A DNA stretch of 64,000 bases, from positions 62,001 to 126,000 of the forward strand of contig JAVGVS010000394.1 in the NCBI GenBank assembly GCA_032718565.1, given 5' to 3'. This document shows positions 33,831 to 45,821 of the stretch, piece after piece. The DNA is from Distichodus sexfasciatus. Lineage: Eukaryota > Chordata > Actinopteri > Characiformes > Distichodontidae. The notes below the pieces were generated by a model. It had not been told where the DNA came from. It made no database searches and worked only from the letters and a program-made list of their open reading frames with translations. The number at the start of each line of letters is the position of its first letter. Position 1 is the stretch's first letter. Both the position numbers and the translations under genes were made by a program.

Positions 33831-35091
33831 TTATACCAATTGATATGTTATTTAATATGAACATCGCAACTTTTTCATCCAAGTTGAACAAATTAATGTG
33901 TTAAACTCTTATTTTAGATAAATCGAAATCACAAAGTGGATTGAAATAACACTGTTACAAACAAGCTAGTCAGCCAGTTAAAGAGGCAGTCAGTCATGTA
34001 TGAGTTCGAAAGACAAATTGGTTTAAATAAGCATTAAAATTAACGACATTGTTTTAAATGATGTATACTCATATCTCGGATGCACATCTGCCTCCTAGAG
34101 TGTCGTATTTAAATTTTGGGACCAATTTGTTTAGCATTAAGAAACCAGACACGTACATTCGAACCACTAAAGGTCATTATTAACCTCCAAAAGTGCTGAA
34201 ATCGGACTGATTTAAAGTAAAAAAATCATTAAAAAGTGTAGTAAGATGTTTGCTCCCTTAAGACGATCGCGCAGCACACATCCACAAATACACACACAAA
34301 GTATGTGATAGAATACACTTTTATGAAAGCTTTAGTGATTAATACAAACTGTAACCCTGTCGTTTCATGACACAAACGTCCAGCAACTTTCACAAACCAA
34401 ACGGCACAAATATACTACAACCAGCGCAGTTTCAAACCTATAGAAGCGTATCGATGCCACGCCAGATTAAAACATTTCTGACTCTCTGGTTACAATGTGA
34501 AAACATAACCTTATAATATGATACCGCGTCACGTAATAACGAGATTTTAAAAAAGGCGTATTAGGGCAACTGTACATTACAAAATGAGAGAAAAAGACAT
34601 AAATTCCGACAATTAAAGTCTTAAATGTATGAGAAAAACCGAAAAATTCTCTCATTTTGCAAAGTCATGCATTTGCAACTTGAACCTTGGAATAAATGAT
34701 TGTTTCAAGTAAATTAAATTAGTGTATTAACATAGATTTAATCATTTTAGATCTTATTTCAGTTATAGCAGGAAACCAATCGGGATAGTTTTTTTTTGAC
34801 GTTCTAATATGATGCTTTTTCACGCCGTCACGATTAATTTTATTACTGTTATTGCGTAACTCGGTTTTGGTACAATTCGGTGTAAAGTTAGTCTTTTTCT
34901 AGGGCAAGAATACACTTCCGTACAAATCAGATTATTAACCAAAAAAAAAAAAAATCACAACATAAAAACGTATAAATACACACATTGCGGTCTATAACTC
35001 TGCTTTATACAGTCTGACTTATTCCACTGATACTATCTGTGCGTCTTCGTCGTGCCGCTGACGTCTCCAGCTTGCATTTGAAAGACTCCAC
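33831..35091. other. Intergenic/3' UTR region between convergent genes
   Basis: AT-rich, with a short A-run at 34939-34953. Contains the candidate tmem184c polyadenylation signal and presumably both 3' UTR ends. No exon recognised. Confidence 0.4.
34838..34843 (-). terminator. tmem184c: Candidate polyadenylation signal for tmem184c
   Basis: tttatt on the plus strand equals AATAAA on the minus strand, about 250 bp downstream of the tmem184c stop. Only position and motif support it. Confidence 0.35.
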
Positions 35092-38000
35092 CTACGAACT
35101 CACCCCCGGGTTCTGATTGGTCGGCGCTGGAACCGCGCAGCAGTCGCTCTTAGACCAGGAGGCGGGGTTAAAGCCGGAGGGGGCGGAGCGAGAGCGGGGC
35201 GTGTCCGTTTGGCCCAAACCCTGGTACTGGCCCTTAGGGGAGGCGGGGACTGAGAGCGGGTCCACGCCCACACGCTCGTGAGCCGAACCCGAGAGCAGAC
35301 CCGTGTGTTCTCCCTGAACTATGTCTGCTTCAGAGCCAAAAAACAGCTTACGGGGGCGTCCGAGTACGGTCCGACCTAAACACACACACACACACACATT
35401 TGACATGTAAAAGGGCTATGGTAGATTTCTGATTTGCATTTCATGTTTAACCCTGGTAATATCATAACAATTTTATTTCTTTTGGAGATAAGTAAGATGC
35501 TGAGATTTTTATTTTTTATTACATGACTACTGAGAGTGCAGAAATTCATCTTATGGAACGATCTTTTGGGAATCTCTTCCCACACGTCGGACATTGTTTG
35601 AGACAAAGCTAAACTAAGGAGAAGGGTCTGGCTGCAGACCTCCTCTGTGGCTGAGCTCCTCTGTCAGTACATCTCCTCTGAGGGAAAGGAAATGACGCAC
35701 AAGGACGAAGAACCGTACCTAACCCTAACCCTATCCGTAGTTATATGTATGACGTCATTCCCTTTCCCTAAGACGAGACATACTGACAGAGGAGATTTAC
35801 TCACAGAGGAGGTCTGCAGCCAGACTCTCTTGAAACTAAGCGAGACAGCCGTGGTTCACGGTGGTTGACGGTTATGTCTGTGGGAAATGCAACGCAGATC
35901 CAATGAAACAGTGTTTGAAGCTAAGGTAGCTAAGAAGACCATGTAAAGTTGTAAATTTAGGAATAAAAATGTACACATTTCTGAGGGAAAGTCAGGATTA
36001 AAATCTCAAATTCATGAGGGAAAAAGTACATATTTTATGACATAATAACGTCACAAATGAAGTCATAAGAAATCGTCTAATTGTCGTTCTCGAGACATTT
36101 AATCTCCGAAATTTGTATGTCTATATAAACCTGAAGTCATGTTCAGGTTTTTGGCTGCCACTCTAATTTGACAATATCTCTTTATCAAACACAGACATGC
36201 ACACTGAAACAATAAGGGACGATACACACCAACGTTGCGGACCTGCTCCGATATATCAGCTTGTATATCAGAGACGTCCAGCATGGCGAGGAAGGAGTCG
36301 AAGCAGGAGCCTTCCTCATCCTCGCGGACGTACGGCCGGTAGCTGAAGCTGTAGTGATGGGCGATGGCTGCCAGGAACATCTCTATGCAGATGACAAAGT
36401 CCTACATATGCAGATACACAGACACACACGTTACTGTCTAGTAGAAAAGAAGACCCACAAAATTGTCCCCAGAAAGTCAAAAATGTCATGTTTTTATACA
36501 GTTTTTTGGACAGGAGTGAAAAGTGGGATTGATAACTCTGTAATTACTCATAATTTTAAAATAAGCACTAGCATTTCTCAAAGAGCTTCTCTACAGTTAT
36601 AGAAGCAGCTGTAATTTGTTACTTCCACCCTATTTTAGAGAACTTTGGGTTCTTGGTCTCTGACTCCACACTATAATGATTATAATTCCATTAAACCCAT
36701 GTGTACCTGTAGCCCCGTAGCCACCGCCTCCACACTTTCCCATTCCCAGGTACGTTTTTCTGAGATGACTCCAACCTTCACGAGTAGGGCAATGAGCACC
36801 GCCTGCCTGCAGAGGGCGGCAAAACGGTGAGAACCATCAACATCCACCACAGAGGAACACTCACAAGCCTTTTCCTCTGGGTTGAATGTTTATTAGAGGA
36901 TTATAGATCACAGTTTGCAAATGAAAGAGCTCAAGGTGAAATAAGTTTAACCCTGAGTGTAATATAGCACATGTTCTTGCCTGTTGGGATTTTAAAAGGG
37001 CACAGTCTGGGTAAAATTACCAGTTTACTGGGTAATGTTCGACTCCAAAGCTCCAGCCAAGACAAGTAAAACCAACATTTGGCTTGGAGTTTTCAGATCA
37101 ACAATCACAGCCAAAGTCAACAAACGTACATTAACATACCAAAAGGAAGCGAACACCACCATTTTGACACAAAGGAATTTCCCAACGGGCTTCAGCGGAC
37201 TCAGCTCTTCTCGTAGAGTTCGGTAGAACAGCAAGAGACAGTACATGGCAAACTGAAAAATAACACACAAACGCACAAAGCATTTGTAAGGTCTGGTACA
37301 AGTCTTTTTTTCCCCATACCCCAAGCGGAGGCCTCATAAATCCTCACGAATATCTAAACAACGTCATTAAACGCATGAGGGACTGTGATGAGGTAGAAAT
37401 AAAAAAATTGAAATGAAAGTGCTACTATGATACTAGTAACTAAGTCAGTACCAGCTGGGAGGCGTTGTTAACGATGACAAGATAGGTCCAGGCATTTCTG
37501 AAGCTAAAGTTTCCCTCATCGTAGATCCCACACAGCTGACACACACTAAAGAAAGAAAGAAAACAAATGTTATATTGGGATTAGCGGTACCAGTGTGTGT
37601 TAGTGCTAGAGCCTGACCGATACAGGTTTTAAAAGACTGATGTCAATCTCTTTATTTGAAGTTTAAAAAAAAAAAGACGATATACCATGATTCTGTTGAT
37701 TTTATATAACATTACTTCATGTGTAGTCTTCACTAAGAACACGACGCAGTTTACAAATAAACTTGTCATAAATAGTGTTGCCTCTAAACTGTGTGGCCAA
37801 AAGTAGAGTTGCAGTGCTGCACTCTGGTGGTGGACATCTTAATTGTTATTTATCAGACACTGAACCACATTTACTGTATCTGCAATTAGCTCATATGTGA
37901 CCCTCCAAGGCAAAACCGGTCGCGTCTCTCAAGTTTTCAAAATTAAGGTATTATGTCTACATGAAAGGGCATAAATCAACCTTCAAAACAATACCTATAT

Positions 38001-41000
38001 GGAATGAATGGGACGACATATGTCGATTCAAAATTGATTCATGCATTCCAAAAAATCGGTTCACATTTTTCAACTAATGTAATGGCACTAGTTTGTTTTC
38101 CCCCGACTCGAGGTCAGCAGCCAATCCTACAGATGGCGCAACGTGAAATAATCTGCCCAGAGAGACCTCCTGCACGTGAGCATGATGGAAATGCAGTCAG
38201 TATGTGTACATCTGCATTATATTTAGTGAACTACATATGTGACCCGATCTGCCGTAATGAGTCGGAAGTCGGTGGTCTATTTATTTAGATACGGGCCGAC
38301 TATGTTGAAAAACATCAAGGGACTGGTTTCGCCGTGCAGAGTCACCTATCGGCTGATAATATCAGCACTCCAATATACCAGTCAAGCCTGTAATTAGCAC
38401 AATGTGTTGGACTCCATTGTTGACTTGCCTGGCCTTGTGTGTGTGAGGGCGTGTGTGTCCATATTTTGGTGCAATGCATGTGTTCTCTTACAGTGCAATG
38501 ACAGTAGTAACAGGTCGGACAGCAGTGTACTGCAAAACTCCCAGTTTACACCTGTACAGAAGAACCCTGGGGACGAGAGGTCATTTGGCACTTCTATCAC
38601 ATCAGGAAAATCACTGTAATTACTATGACATTTTATAAAAGGAAAAGAAGAAAAGAAAAGGCTTTGGACCAAATCAGTCGCTCCAGGATTTCGCAGGCAT
38701 TTTATTGAGATTCTAAAATGGCAGCTTTTCTAAAGAATTGTGATGAACGTCGCAGTGCTTTTAGTCGTTTTTGTTGCAATAAAGTTGAGAGCAAGTCAAA
38801 GTTGTGGAAAAATTTGCAATTTTGTCCCCCTTTATAATGATTCTTTGACAATGAAGGGAACAACTACTCCATTATTTTTATTAACCATAAATCATTAAGT
38901 TGTTTTTGAAGGTAAACGTGAGGCATTTTTATCACACATTTTTCTGCGTCTTCTAAACATAACAAGGAAGTGAGTTTGCTGACATTAGGCCTAATGTTTT
39001 GCGGGAAACGACAATGATTGGTCAAAAAAATTGCAGTAATTGGTCAAATCGGCACGGCAGTAACACAGTTTACTACATACAGTATACATATAATATTTGA
39101 CTGTGATCTTACTTCATGCACTTTTGAGAGTTTCCTGCCTCTTTAAAGGTGCTTGGACATTTGTGTGTGTGTGTATGTGTGTGTACTGACTCTCCCATGG
39201 GCCATGGCGGGCAGCAGCAGAAAGGGGGCAGTAGTGAACGCTGCTCCTGCACCTCCAGAATCAGGGGCAGACTCGGGTACTGCGTCTCAAGGAAGTTGAG
39301 CAGAAACATCAGAAAGTTGTAGATGACGTAGGCCTCGTAACACTCGCGGCACGTGTCAACGTAGATGGCAATGCTGGGATACTTTAACGCAAACCACTAC
39401 AAACAACATAAACGTGCACGCAATATATGTTAGCACATTAAATTCTGGCTCGACTGCAACAATCAGCATTGAAATTTAGTTTTTTGATACAAACTTTTGG
39501 TAACTTACACTGTCCAGGCTGTATATCGGCACCATCCACAATATTCTGCAAATTAACAAAGTGAAAAAAACATTACTTGTGTCACTACTGAATGAAAACT
39601 CATAAGACGATGAGTTTCATTTTTTATGGATAGTGCATTTTTCCTGCTCGGGTGTTAGTTCATATTTTTCCATTAATCATTTCTAGAAATGTGTATGCAA
39701 AATGTGAGTTAATCTGTAACCTGCAACCCATGAGAGATGAATGTGAGAAAAGGTATTTGTACTATAATGCCCTCTTAGAAAATATGAACCACTAAAGAAA
39801 ACCTCTTAGACTGTCTCTCAAACTTTTTATCAGCTGTCTTCTTCTTCACTGTGTTTGTCTTCCGCAAACACACGTCACACTGTGGCTCTAACGGGATCTA
39901 CTGTGATTATAGCTGATTTAATTTAGTTAATTCTGCAACCCACAGCCTTCTGTGTGTGTCTATGCTTGTGTATTTATCTCGCTACACAAATTCTATGTTT
40001 AACTATGTGTGTACTAAGTTGATATGAACTCTCTTGCATTGCAGGAACAAAATGTTCCCATTAGTAGGAAAACCTAAAATACTGAATTAATGAATAAATG
40101 ATTAAATGAGTTAATGAATGCACCAGACGAAATGTCTTTTAGCATAATGAGACTGAATCATTTTTAGGTTTACAAGTAGACTTAGAAACGGCATGCTGCA
40201 TGTTAAATAACACGTATTATACATGACATGATTTATTATAAGCCTTTATAGAAATGTTTGGGTTTTTTTAAAGATAAAAGTGAAAAAGGATTTGCCTTTG
40301 TTTACTGAGGTTAAGGTCAGAGTTATGTCCAGCTATACGATCTACATCAATGCAGTGACGGTTCACTGATCAAGGATCTCATGGCATCGATCCAAAATGA
40401 AAACATCGATCAGACATCATACATATTGTAATGTCACTTTATATTGATTGGGAGGCTTACTTTTTTTTAATTAAAACGTCTGGTCGAGCTCAGGAAGAAA
40501 ATCATCAAGTGATATTTTACTTGCTTTTTGTGAATTTTTCTATGATTTTGCCTCAATTAATCGCCGGCTCCTGAACTGAATCAAAATGGAATCGTATCGT
40601 AGTAGATTCATATGATTCACATTGAATCACAGTCCATTGAATCAATATAATATTGTATTGTGATAAAACATGTGACTTGCATCCCAAGTGTTTACTAGTT
40701 GTCTAGAATCAGCACAAGGACCTCACAAACATTACAAGACCTGCAGTGTTGGGGAGTAACGGAATACATGTACCGGCGTTACGTATTTAGAATACAAAAT
40801 ATGAGTAACTGTATTCCGTTACAGTTACCGTTTAAATAGGTGATAATTAGAATACAGTTACTTTGTTGAAATAAATGGATTACATGGCCGTCTTTTCCTG
40901 TTTCATATGTTAGTCTATCCCCTCTCTATCCCCTCTCTAATTTTGGTAATTCCACGCATTGCCGGAAACCCAAACAAAACACGCAATAAGAGGCTCTAAT

Positions 41001-41456
41001 GTAAGCGTCCTGTTAATGTTGGTGGCGTCAGTTACACAATGGACCCGGAGCCAGCACAACAGAGCCAGCAGTGCCCGGGCAGGAATGCATTTCTTACTCG
41101 GAAATTTCATCTTTGCTCCTCTACAGTAAATATATTGTCTATTCAGGGAGATTTGGGCTTAACAGCCAATTGGTAGAGAAAAACAAACAAGAATTTGCAG
41201 GATGTGATTGCTACATTCATGTAGTTATAAAAAGCATGACAATATATTAAGTAATCCAAAGTATTCAGAATACGTTACTCACATTGAGTAACTTAACGGA
41301 ATACGCTACAAATTACATTTTGGGGCATGTATTCTGTCATCTGTAGTGGAATACATTTTAAAAGTAGCCTTCCCAACACTGAAGACCTGTGAGACCTGTG
41401 TGTGTGTATGTGTATGTATGTGTGTGTGTATGTATGTGTATGTGTGTGTGTGTGTA

Positions 41457-41495
<39 letters not shown>

Positions 41496-41979
41496 GTGTG
41501 TGTGTGTGTGTGTGTACTACCTGATGATGGGTTTCTGTAGCTCCGGCTGTGTGTAGTGTACTAGATGCTGTAGTATACCCCATAGTGAGATAGGGATGGT
41601 CATAAACACAAATACTCCCGCAATGAACCACGCCTTAGTGTGTGTCCCGACCTGCATCACACACACACACACACACACGTAGTAAACAAACCCACCAGAT
41701 CTCAACGCTTTCGCAAACACAAAAACCACACCTCGTTTGACATAAGAGAGTCGGGCGATTATAAACCCCACACCGCCCGACATTGCACCGTTATAATTAA
41801 GTTGTAATGTACATTTGAAATAAAACTAATTGTGCAGTTATTCTTTAAATGGTGAAACACACCTCGGCTTTCTGCAGCTCCCACACGCACAGCGGCAGCG
41901 CCACGGCCAGAAGCAGCGCGTACAACAGCACCACCAGAGGCCGGATCCAGCGCCTCCAGCTCCCGCATGAGCACGGCAT
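35092..41979 (-). CDS. tmem184c: Transmembrane protein 184C (multi-exon gene)
   Basis: Multi-pass membrane protein of the Ost-alpha/TMEM184 family; molecular function in vertebrates is poorly defined. Minus-strand exons, 5' to 3': 41863-41979, 41521-41651, 39509-39545, 39191-39396, 38492-38566, 37452-37545, 37140-37252, 36707-36806, 36230-36401, 35092-35375. All phases match, giving 442 residues (human 438). Signature blocks: WIRPLVVLLYALLLAVALPL (TM1), THTKAWFIAGVFVFMTIPIS (TM2), [110 protein letters not shown] and GSCFDSFLAMLDVSDI. About seven hydrophobic segments lie before a hydrophilic C-tail (GRPRKLFFG...GLLSGS). Start MPCSC matches human MPCTC. Confidence 0.95.
35376..36229. repeat. 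tmem184c last intron with foldback element
   Basis: 35621-35828 is a foldback element: gtctggctgcagacctcctc tgtg (35626) is mirrored by cacagaggaggtctgcagcc agac (to 35824). It contains cctaaccctaaccctat at about 35720, resembling two and a half telomeric repeats. (CA)n at 35379-35398 abuts the acceptor side. Confidence 0.7.
37546..38491. repeat. tmem184c intron with composite transposon fragments
   Basis: 37894-38025 matches the left part of the element nested at 6076. 38236-38300 matches one arm of the foldback at 27671. cgactggtttcgccgtg-like sequence follows to about 38347. This is a mosaic of related elements sharing the tatgtgacc end. Confidence 0.6.
38567..39190. repeat. tmem184c intron with cctccaggat-family element
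   Basis: 38680-39060 begins gctccaggatttcgcaggca and contains ttgcgggaaacgacaatgattggtc, shared with 24979-25305 and 27160-27210. (GT)n at 39163-39184 sits against the donor of exon 39191. Confidence 0.6.
39546..41520. repeat. tmem184c intron with a ~640-bp DNA element and GT repeats
   Basis: 40744-41381 runs from cagtgttggggagtaacgga to ccttcccaacactg, inverse ends of a common fish non-autonomous transposon (ggaatac / gtattc motifs inside). 41397-41516 is an impure (GT)n/(GTAT)n microsatellite directly before the exon at 41521. 40330-40690 is a separate interspersed repeat. Confidence 0.75.
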
Positions 41980-42300
41980 CTCTCCCGGCGACCTGGAACC
42001 GGGAACCGGAGCCGGATCGTCGGCGCTACCGCCTCAAAGCTGCGGCCAGCACCAGCATCACCGGGAGAGGAGAGGAGAGGAGAGGAGGAGGGCCACGGTG
42101 ATGATGGTGATGATGATGGTGATGATGATGATGATGTCGGCGCTTGATGGAAGGAGAGAGAGAGAGAGAGTATCTGAACTAGGAGTTGGTTCAACCGGAA
42201 GGATGCTTACTGACTAGCCGGAAGAGGGAGACAGATACGTGCTGGGAGAGAGAGCTGTAATATTCGGCTCCTTTTTAGGATTCGGCTCCCTCTGAGTCAC
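41980..42300 (-). promoter_or_regulatory. tmem184c: GC-rich promoter/5' UTR region of tmem184c
   Basis: CpG-containing sequence upstream of the ATG (cggcgctaccgcctcaaagc, gagaggagaggagagg), with a (GATGAT)n tract at 42098-42136 and (GA)n at 42150-42168. No TATA box is evident. Confidence 0.4.
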
Positions 42301-44308
42301 TCACTAAACTGATCCGGGTGTGCGAGTCACTTGAGTCAGTATTGCCGAATTGCCAGCTGAATCGTTTGTTTTTCATAGTAGAAAGTATACGTGGCTTGTG
42401 ATGAGAATGAATGCACTTCTAAATAAATGACAAAGTGTCAAGACAAGGCTACCGGCGGATTCACTCATGACTTTATGTGCTTTGGGGAGCTTTAACCTGC
42501 TTGTGTGAGCGATTCAAATTTGGCTGTATGTTTCCGGCTCTAGAGGAAGTAAACCGACAGACTCACTCATGAATGTGTGTGCTAAGCGCCGCGCTACTGA
42601 TTCGAGTAACACGTCCTGTAGTCTACAAAGAGGGTTCAACTCTGTAGGAAGTTCTTAGGATCGCTCATTTGAGTGTGGTGGTGCAAACAAAAGTTATGAC
42701 ATTATTTACTATACTTTCTATTACGGCTGTATTGATCTTGAAGTGAGTTTGAAATAATTATGAGGTATGTTCGTGTTTAGTCATGGTGTAGTTAGGACTC
42801 GATGGATTCGGATTAATGGAGACCACAGATTAGTGACTCCTGAGTTACTTAATGGATCCGGATGATTCACCCAGATGAGTCATGAATCGCCCGGCTCTAA
42901 TGGAGGGATGGAGGAGAGAGAGAAAGAGGGAGGAGAAACCCAATAGGCGCCTGGTTCTGGTGGTCTGACCGCAGAAAGTCGTTATGGACCGGAGAGGATA
43001 AGGGTGTGAAGCCTGATATTCTATTCTATTCTATTCCTGTTATTGTTTTAAAACATTTTTTAAACCTTTATTTAACCAGCAAAAAAAATAATAAAATATC
43101 TCTTTTGCAAAAATTTCATGGCCAAGACAGGCAGCTGTACAGACCTTAACAACACATATTTGACAGAACAGCATTTCAAAAATCAAACAATATTCATTTA
43201 AAATAATTTTCATTAATTTTCAAATAATTTTGCATAATGTTGCAGAACTGAGATGCAGCATGTTTCCAACGCCTTTTTCCCCAATTTAGCACGGACCTTT
43301 GGTACTGACAAAAGAAGGACATCCTGGACCAGAGACTATAACCACTTGATTTTTAAGGCAGATATACGTCTGGACGGCAGCTGACCTAAAATAGCCTTTT
43401 AGATTAAAATATGCCAGTTGTTTCATATTCTATTCTAGTATTTTTACAATATTTAATTACAGATTGTACTTTCTCCACTTGACTCCTGTTGATATTTGCT
43501 CCTCACATAGTTAGCTTAGATGCCATACACGATAATGGTATATTTTAACATATATGTTTAGAGTTTTAATCTTGAAATGCTGCAGATCTTATGCACACTC
43601 AAGGCAAAAAGACCATCATTGTTGCTTGAATACCACATGTAACTTAATCGCACTTAAGTTTTTTATATTTTATAGTGTATTTATATATTGTTTACTCTAT
43701 GTGCCTATCCTTATTCTATGTGCTTTATTTGTTCTTTGTGACAACAAGGTTTACTTTGACTTTATCTTCGACTAAAGGAGCGCATTTAATTCTTAAAATA
43801 GTCAGAGTTATGTCAGGTATTGTGTGTAACAAATAATTACATGTAGTAACGTTATATATACAGTATATACAGGATAGATATCATTATTGATTGTTGCATG
43901 TGTGTGTGAGAAAAAAGTGTGTGCATGTAACGCAAGTGAGTGTGTGTGTGTGTGTGTGTGTGTGTTTGTAAGCCTACCACTATGGGGACTTTGATCTGAT
44001 TGCATACCAAACAAAAACACATATGGGGATCTGTGTCATGTTAAGGACCAAGTCAAACCAAGTCCCCACAAAGTTAATCAGTGCAACGTATCTCTTTTAA
44101 AATAAAGTCTAAGTCCCCATCATGTTCATATTCTTAAAAGTGTGTGTGTGTGTGTTTGTAGACCTCCATCATGGGGACTTTGACCTGTTTGCACACCAAT
44201 AAAGTGGGGACATGTGTCAATATGGGGACATTAAACCCACAAAGTTTATGTCTATTTCACTCTTTAAAATCTCAGTCCCCATAATGGTCATATCCATAAA
44301 AATTTATA

Positions 44309-44340
<32 letters not shown>

Positions 44341-45130
44341 AGGGAGAGAGAGAGAGAGAGATCTTGGAGAAAAGACTTTAATTGCTAGCATGTGTGTGTA
44401 AGTAGGTCTACATGTGTGTAAGTAAAGCGCCACTTTGATTAGTTCACTACATGAAAGTGCGGTTCAGCTGCACACATTATTCTTCACAGGAGCTTTATAG
44501 AGACAGGAACAGACTTTACTACAGCCCAGATTAACTTTCCATTGCTGCAGTGGAGTAATAGAGGCGAGATTTGGTGTATCTCAATGTGAGAACAATTTTC
44601 CGTCACCAGCCACAATTTCCGTGTGATTCTGTTACAGCTGTTTTAATAAAGACTTGATTGAATCCACAGACAGACTTTTGAGTTGTTTATTGGCACATCA
44701 GCCCAAAAATAATAAAATTAACTGTACACAGGTGACAATATTACTCGTACTCCATGAGACGTGAATGTTAAAATGAACTGGCTGTCACTGGCTAACAATT
44801 ATTATTTGCAATGTTTACATTTTTTTAGACCTCTTAACATGAAAGTATGAAGTATGGTCTACATCTAAGGATCTATGTTTATTTAAACACTCGCTCAAAG
44901 AAAAATACACAAAATAATAAGAGAACAGAAGAAAAAAATAAGTTATTACAAAGATTTTGTCATTTTATCTGATCTTCATCCTCAATCCTAACTGAATAAA
45001 TATAAACACATTGATCAAACAGCACAATAATGTTATTATTTTCTACACAGTATTACGTATGTTCAAACTTGAGGGTGTTTTCAGAGAGTATATACCTGAA
45101 GACGTGAGCTCTGTGTGTGTGTGTGTGTGT
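42301..45130. repeat. Intergenic region between tmem184c and ednra
   Basis: No exon recognised. 43965-44100 and 44155-44285 are two copies of a repeat (atggggactttgayctg ... agtccccacaaagtt), each preceded by a (GT)n run (43938-43964, 44140-44155). (GT)n and (GA)n at 44308-44362. Candidate ednra polyA signal tttatt (minus AATAAA) at 44878-44883. Confidence 0.55.
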
Positions 45131-45241
45131 TCAGTAGCTGTCCTTGCGCAGGGCTGTTCTGTCTGTGGGACTCTTGTACTGGGTGCTGGTGCTGACGCTG
45201 TTCACAAGCACGCCTGAGTAACACCAACAGCACAAACACGA
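45131..45241 (-). CDS. ednra: ednra last exon: cytoplasmic tail
   Basis: Reads SCLCCWCYSGVLVNSV and continues to ALRKDSY, then TGA. The Cys cluster (likely palmitoylated in endothelin receptors) aligns with human SCLCCCCYQSK. The exon begins in phase 0 after ctctccccacag. Confidence 0.9.
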   Translation of the reverse strand, partial: SCLCCWCYSGVLVNSVSTSTQYKSPTDRTALRKDSY

Positions 45242-45790
45242 CTGTGGGGAGAGAGCAGACGGAGTGCAGCTCAATATAAACGTTGCACAAACACGCACAC
45301 ACACACACACACAATAATAAGAATTCACCTACAAACAGCAGAAAACCACAACTGTAGAGTGGGAAGAGAGAGAGACAGAGAGAGATAAAGGGAAAGAGAG
45401 AGAGAAACAGAGAGAGAGAGATAAAGGGTAGAGATGAAGAGAGTGAAGGAGATAAAGGGAGAAAGAATGAGAGAGAGAAAGGAGATAAAGAGAAAGAAAA
45501 AGATAAAGGAGAGAGAGAGGTAAAGGGAGAGAGAGAAAGAGAGTGAGAAAGGTAAAGGTGGAGATAAAGGAGAGAGAGAAAGAGTGAGGTAGATGAATGG
45601 AGAGCGAAAGAGAAAGAGAGAGAGAAAGAAAGAGAGAGATAAAGGGGAGAGAGAGTAAGAGAAAAAAGTGAGAAAGACAAAAGGAAAGAGAGAGAGAGAA
45701 AGGAGAAAGAGAATAAGAGTGAGAGATAAAGGGAGAGAGAGAGAAAGAGAATGAGAAAGAGAGATAGAGGGGGAGAGAGAAAAGAATGTG

Positions 45791-45821
<31 letters not shown>

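Noticed and set aside
41293..41631. Thr/His-rich 112-codon frame at the tmem184c intron
   Set aside because: It is a translated (CA)n/(CATA)n microsatellite adjoining the real exon 41521-41651.
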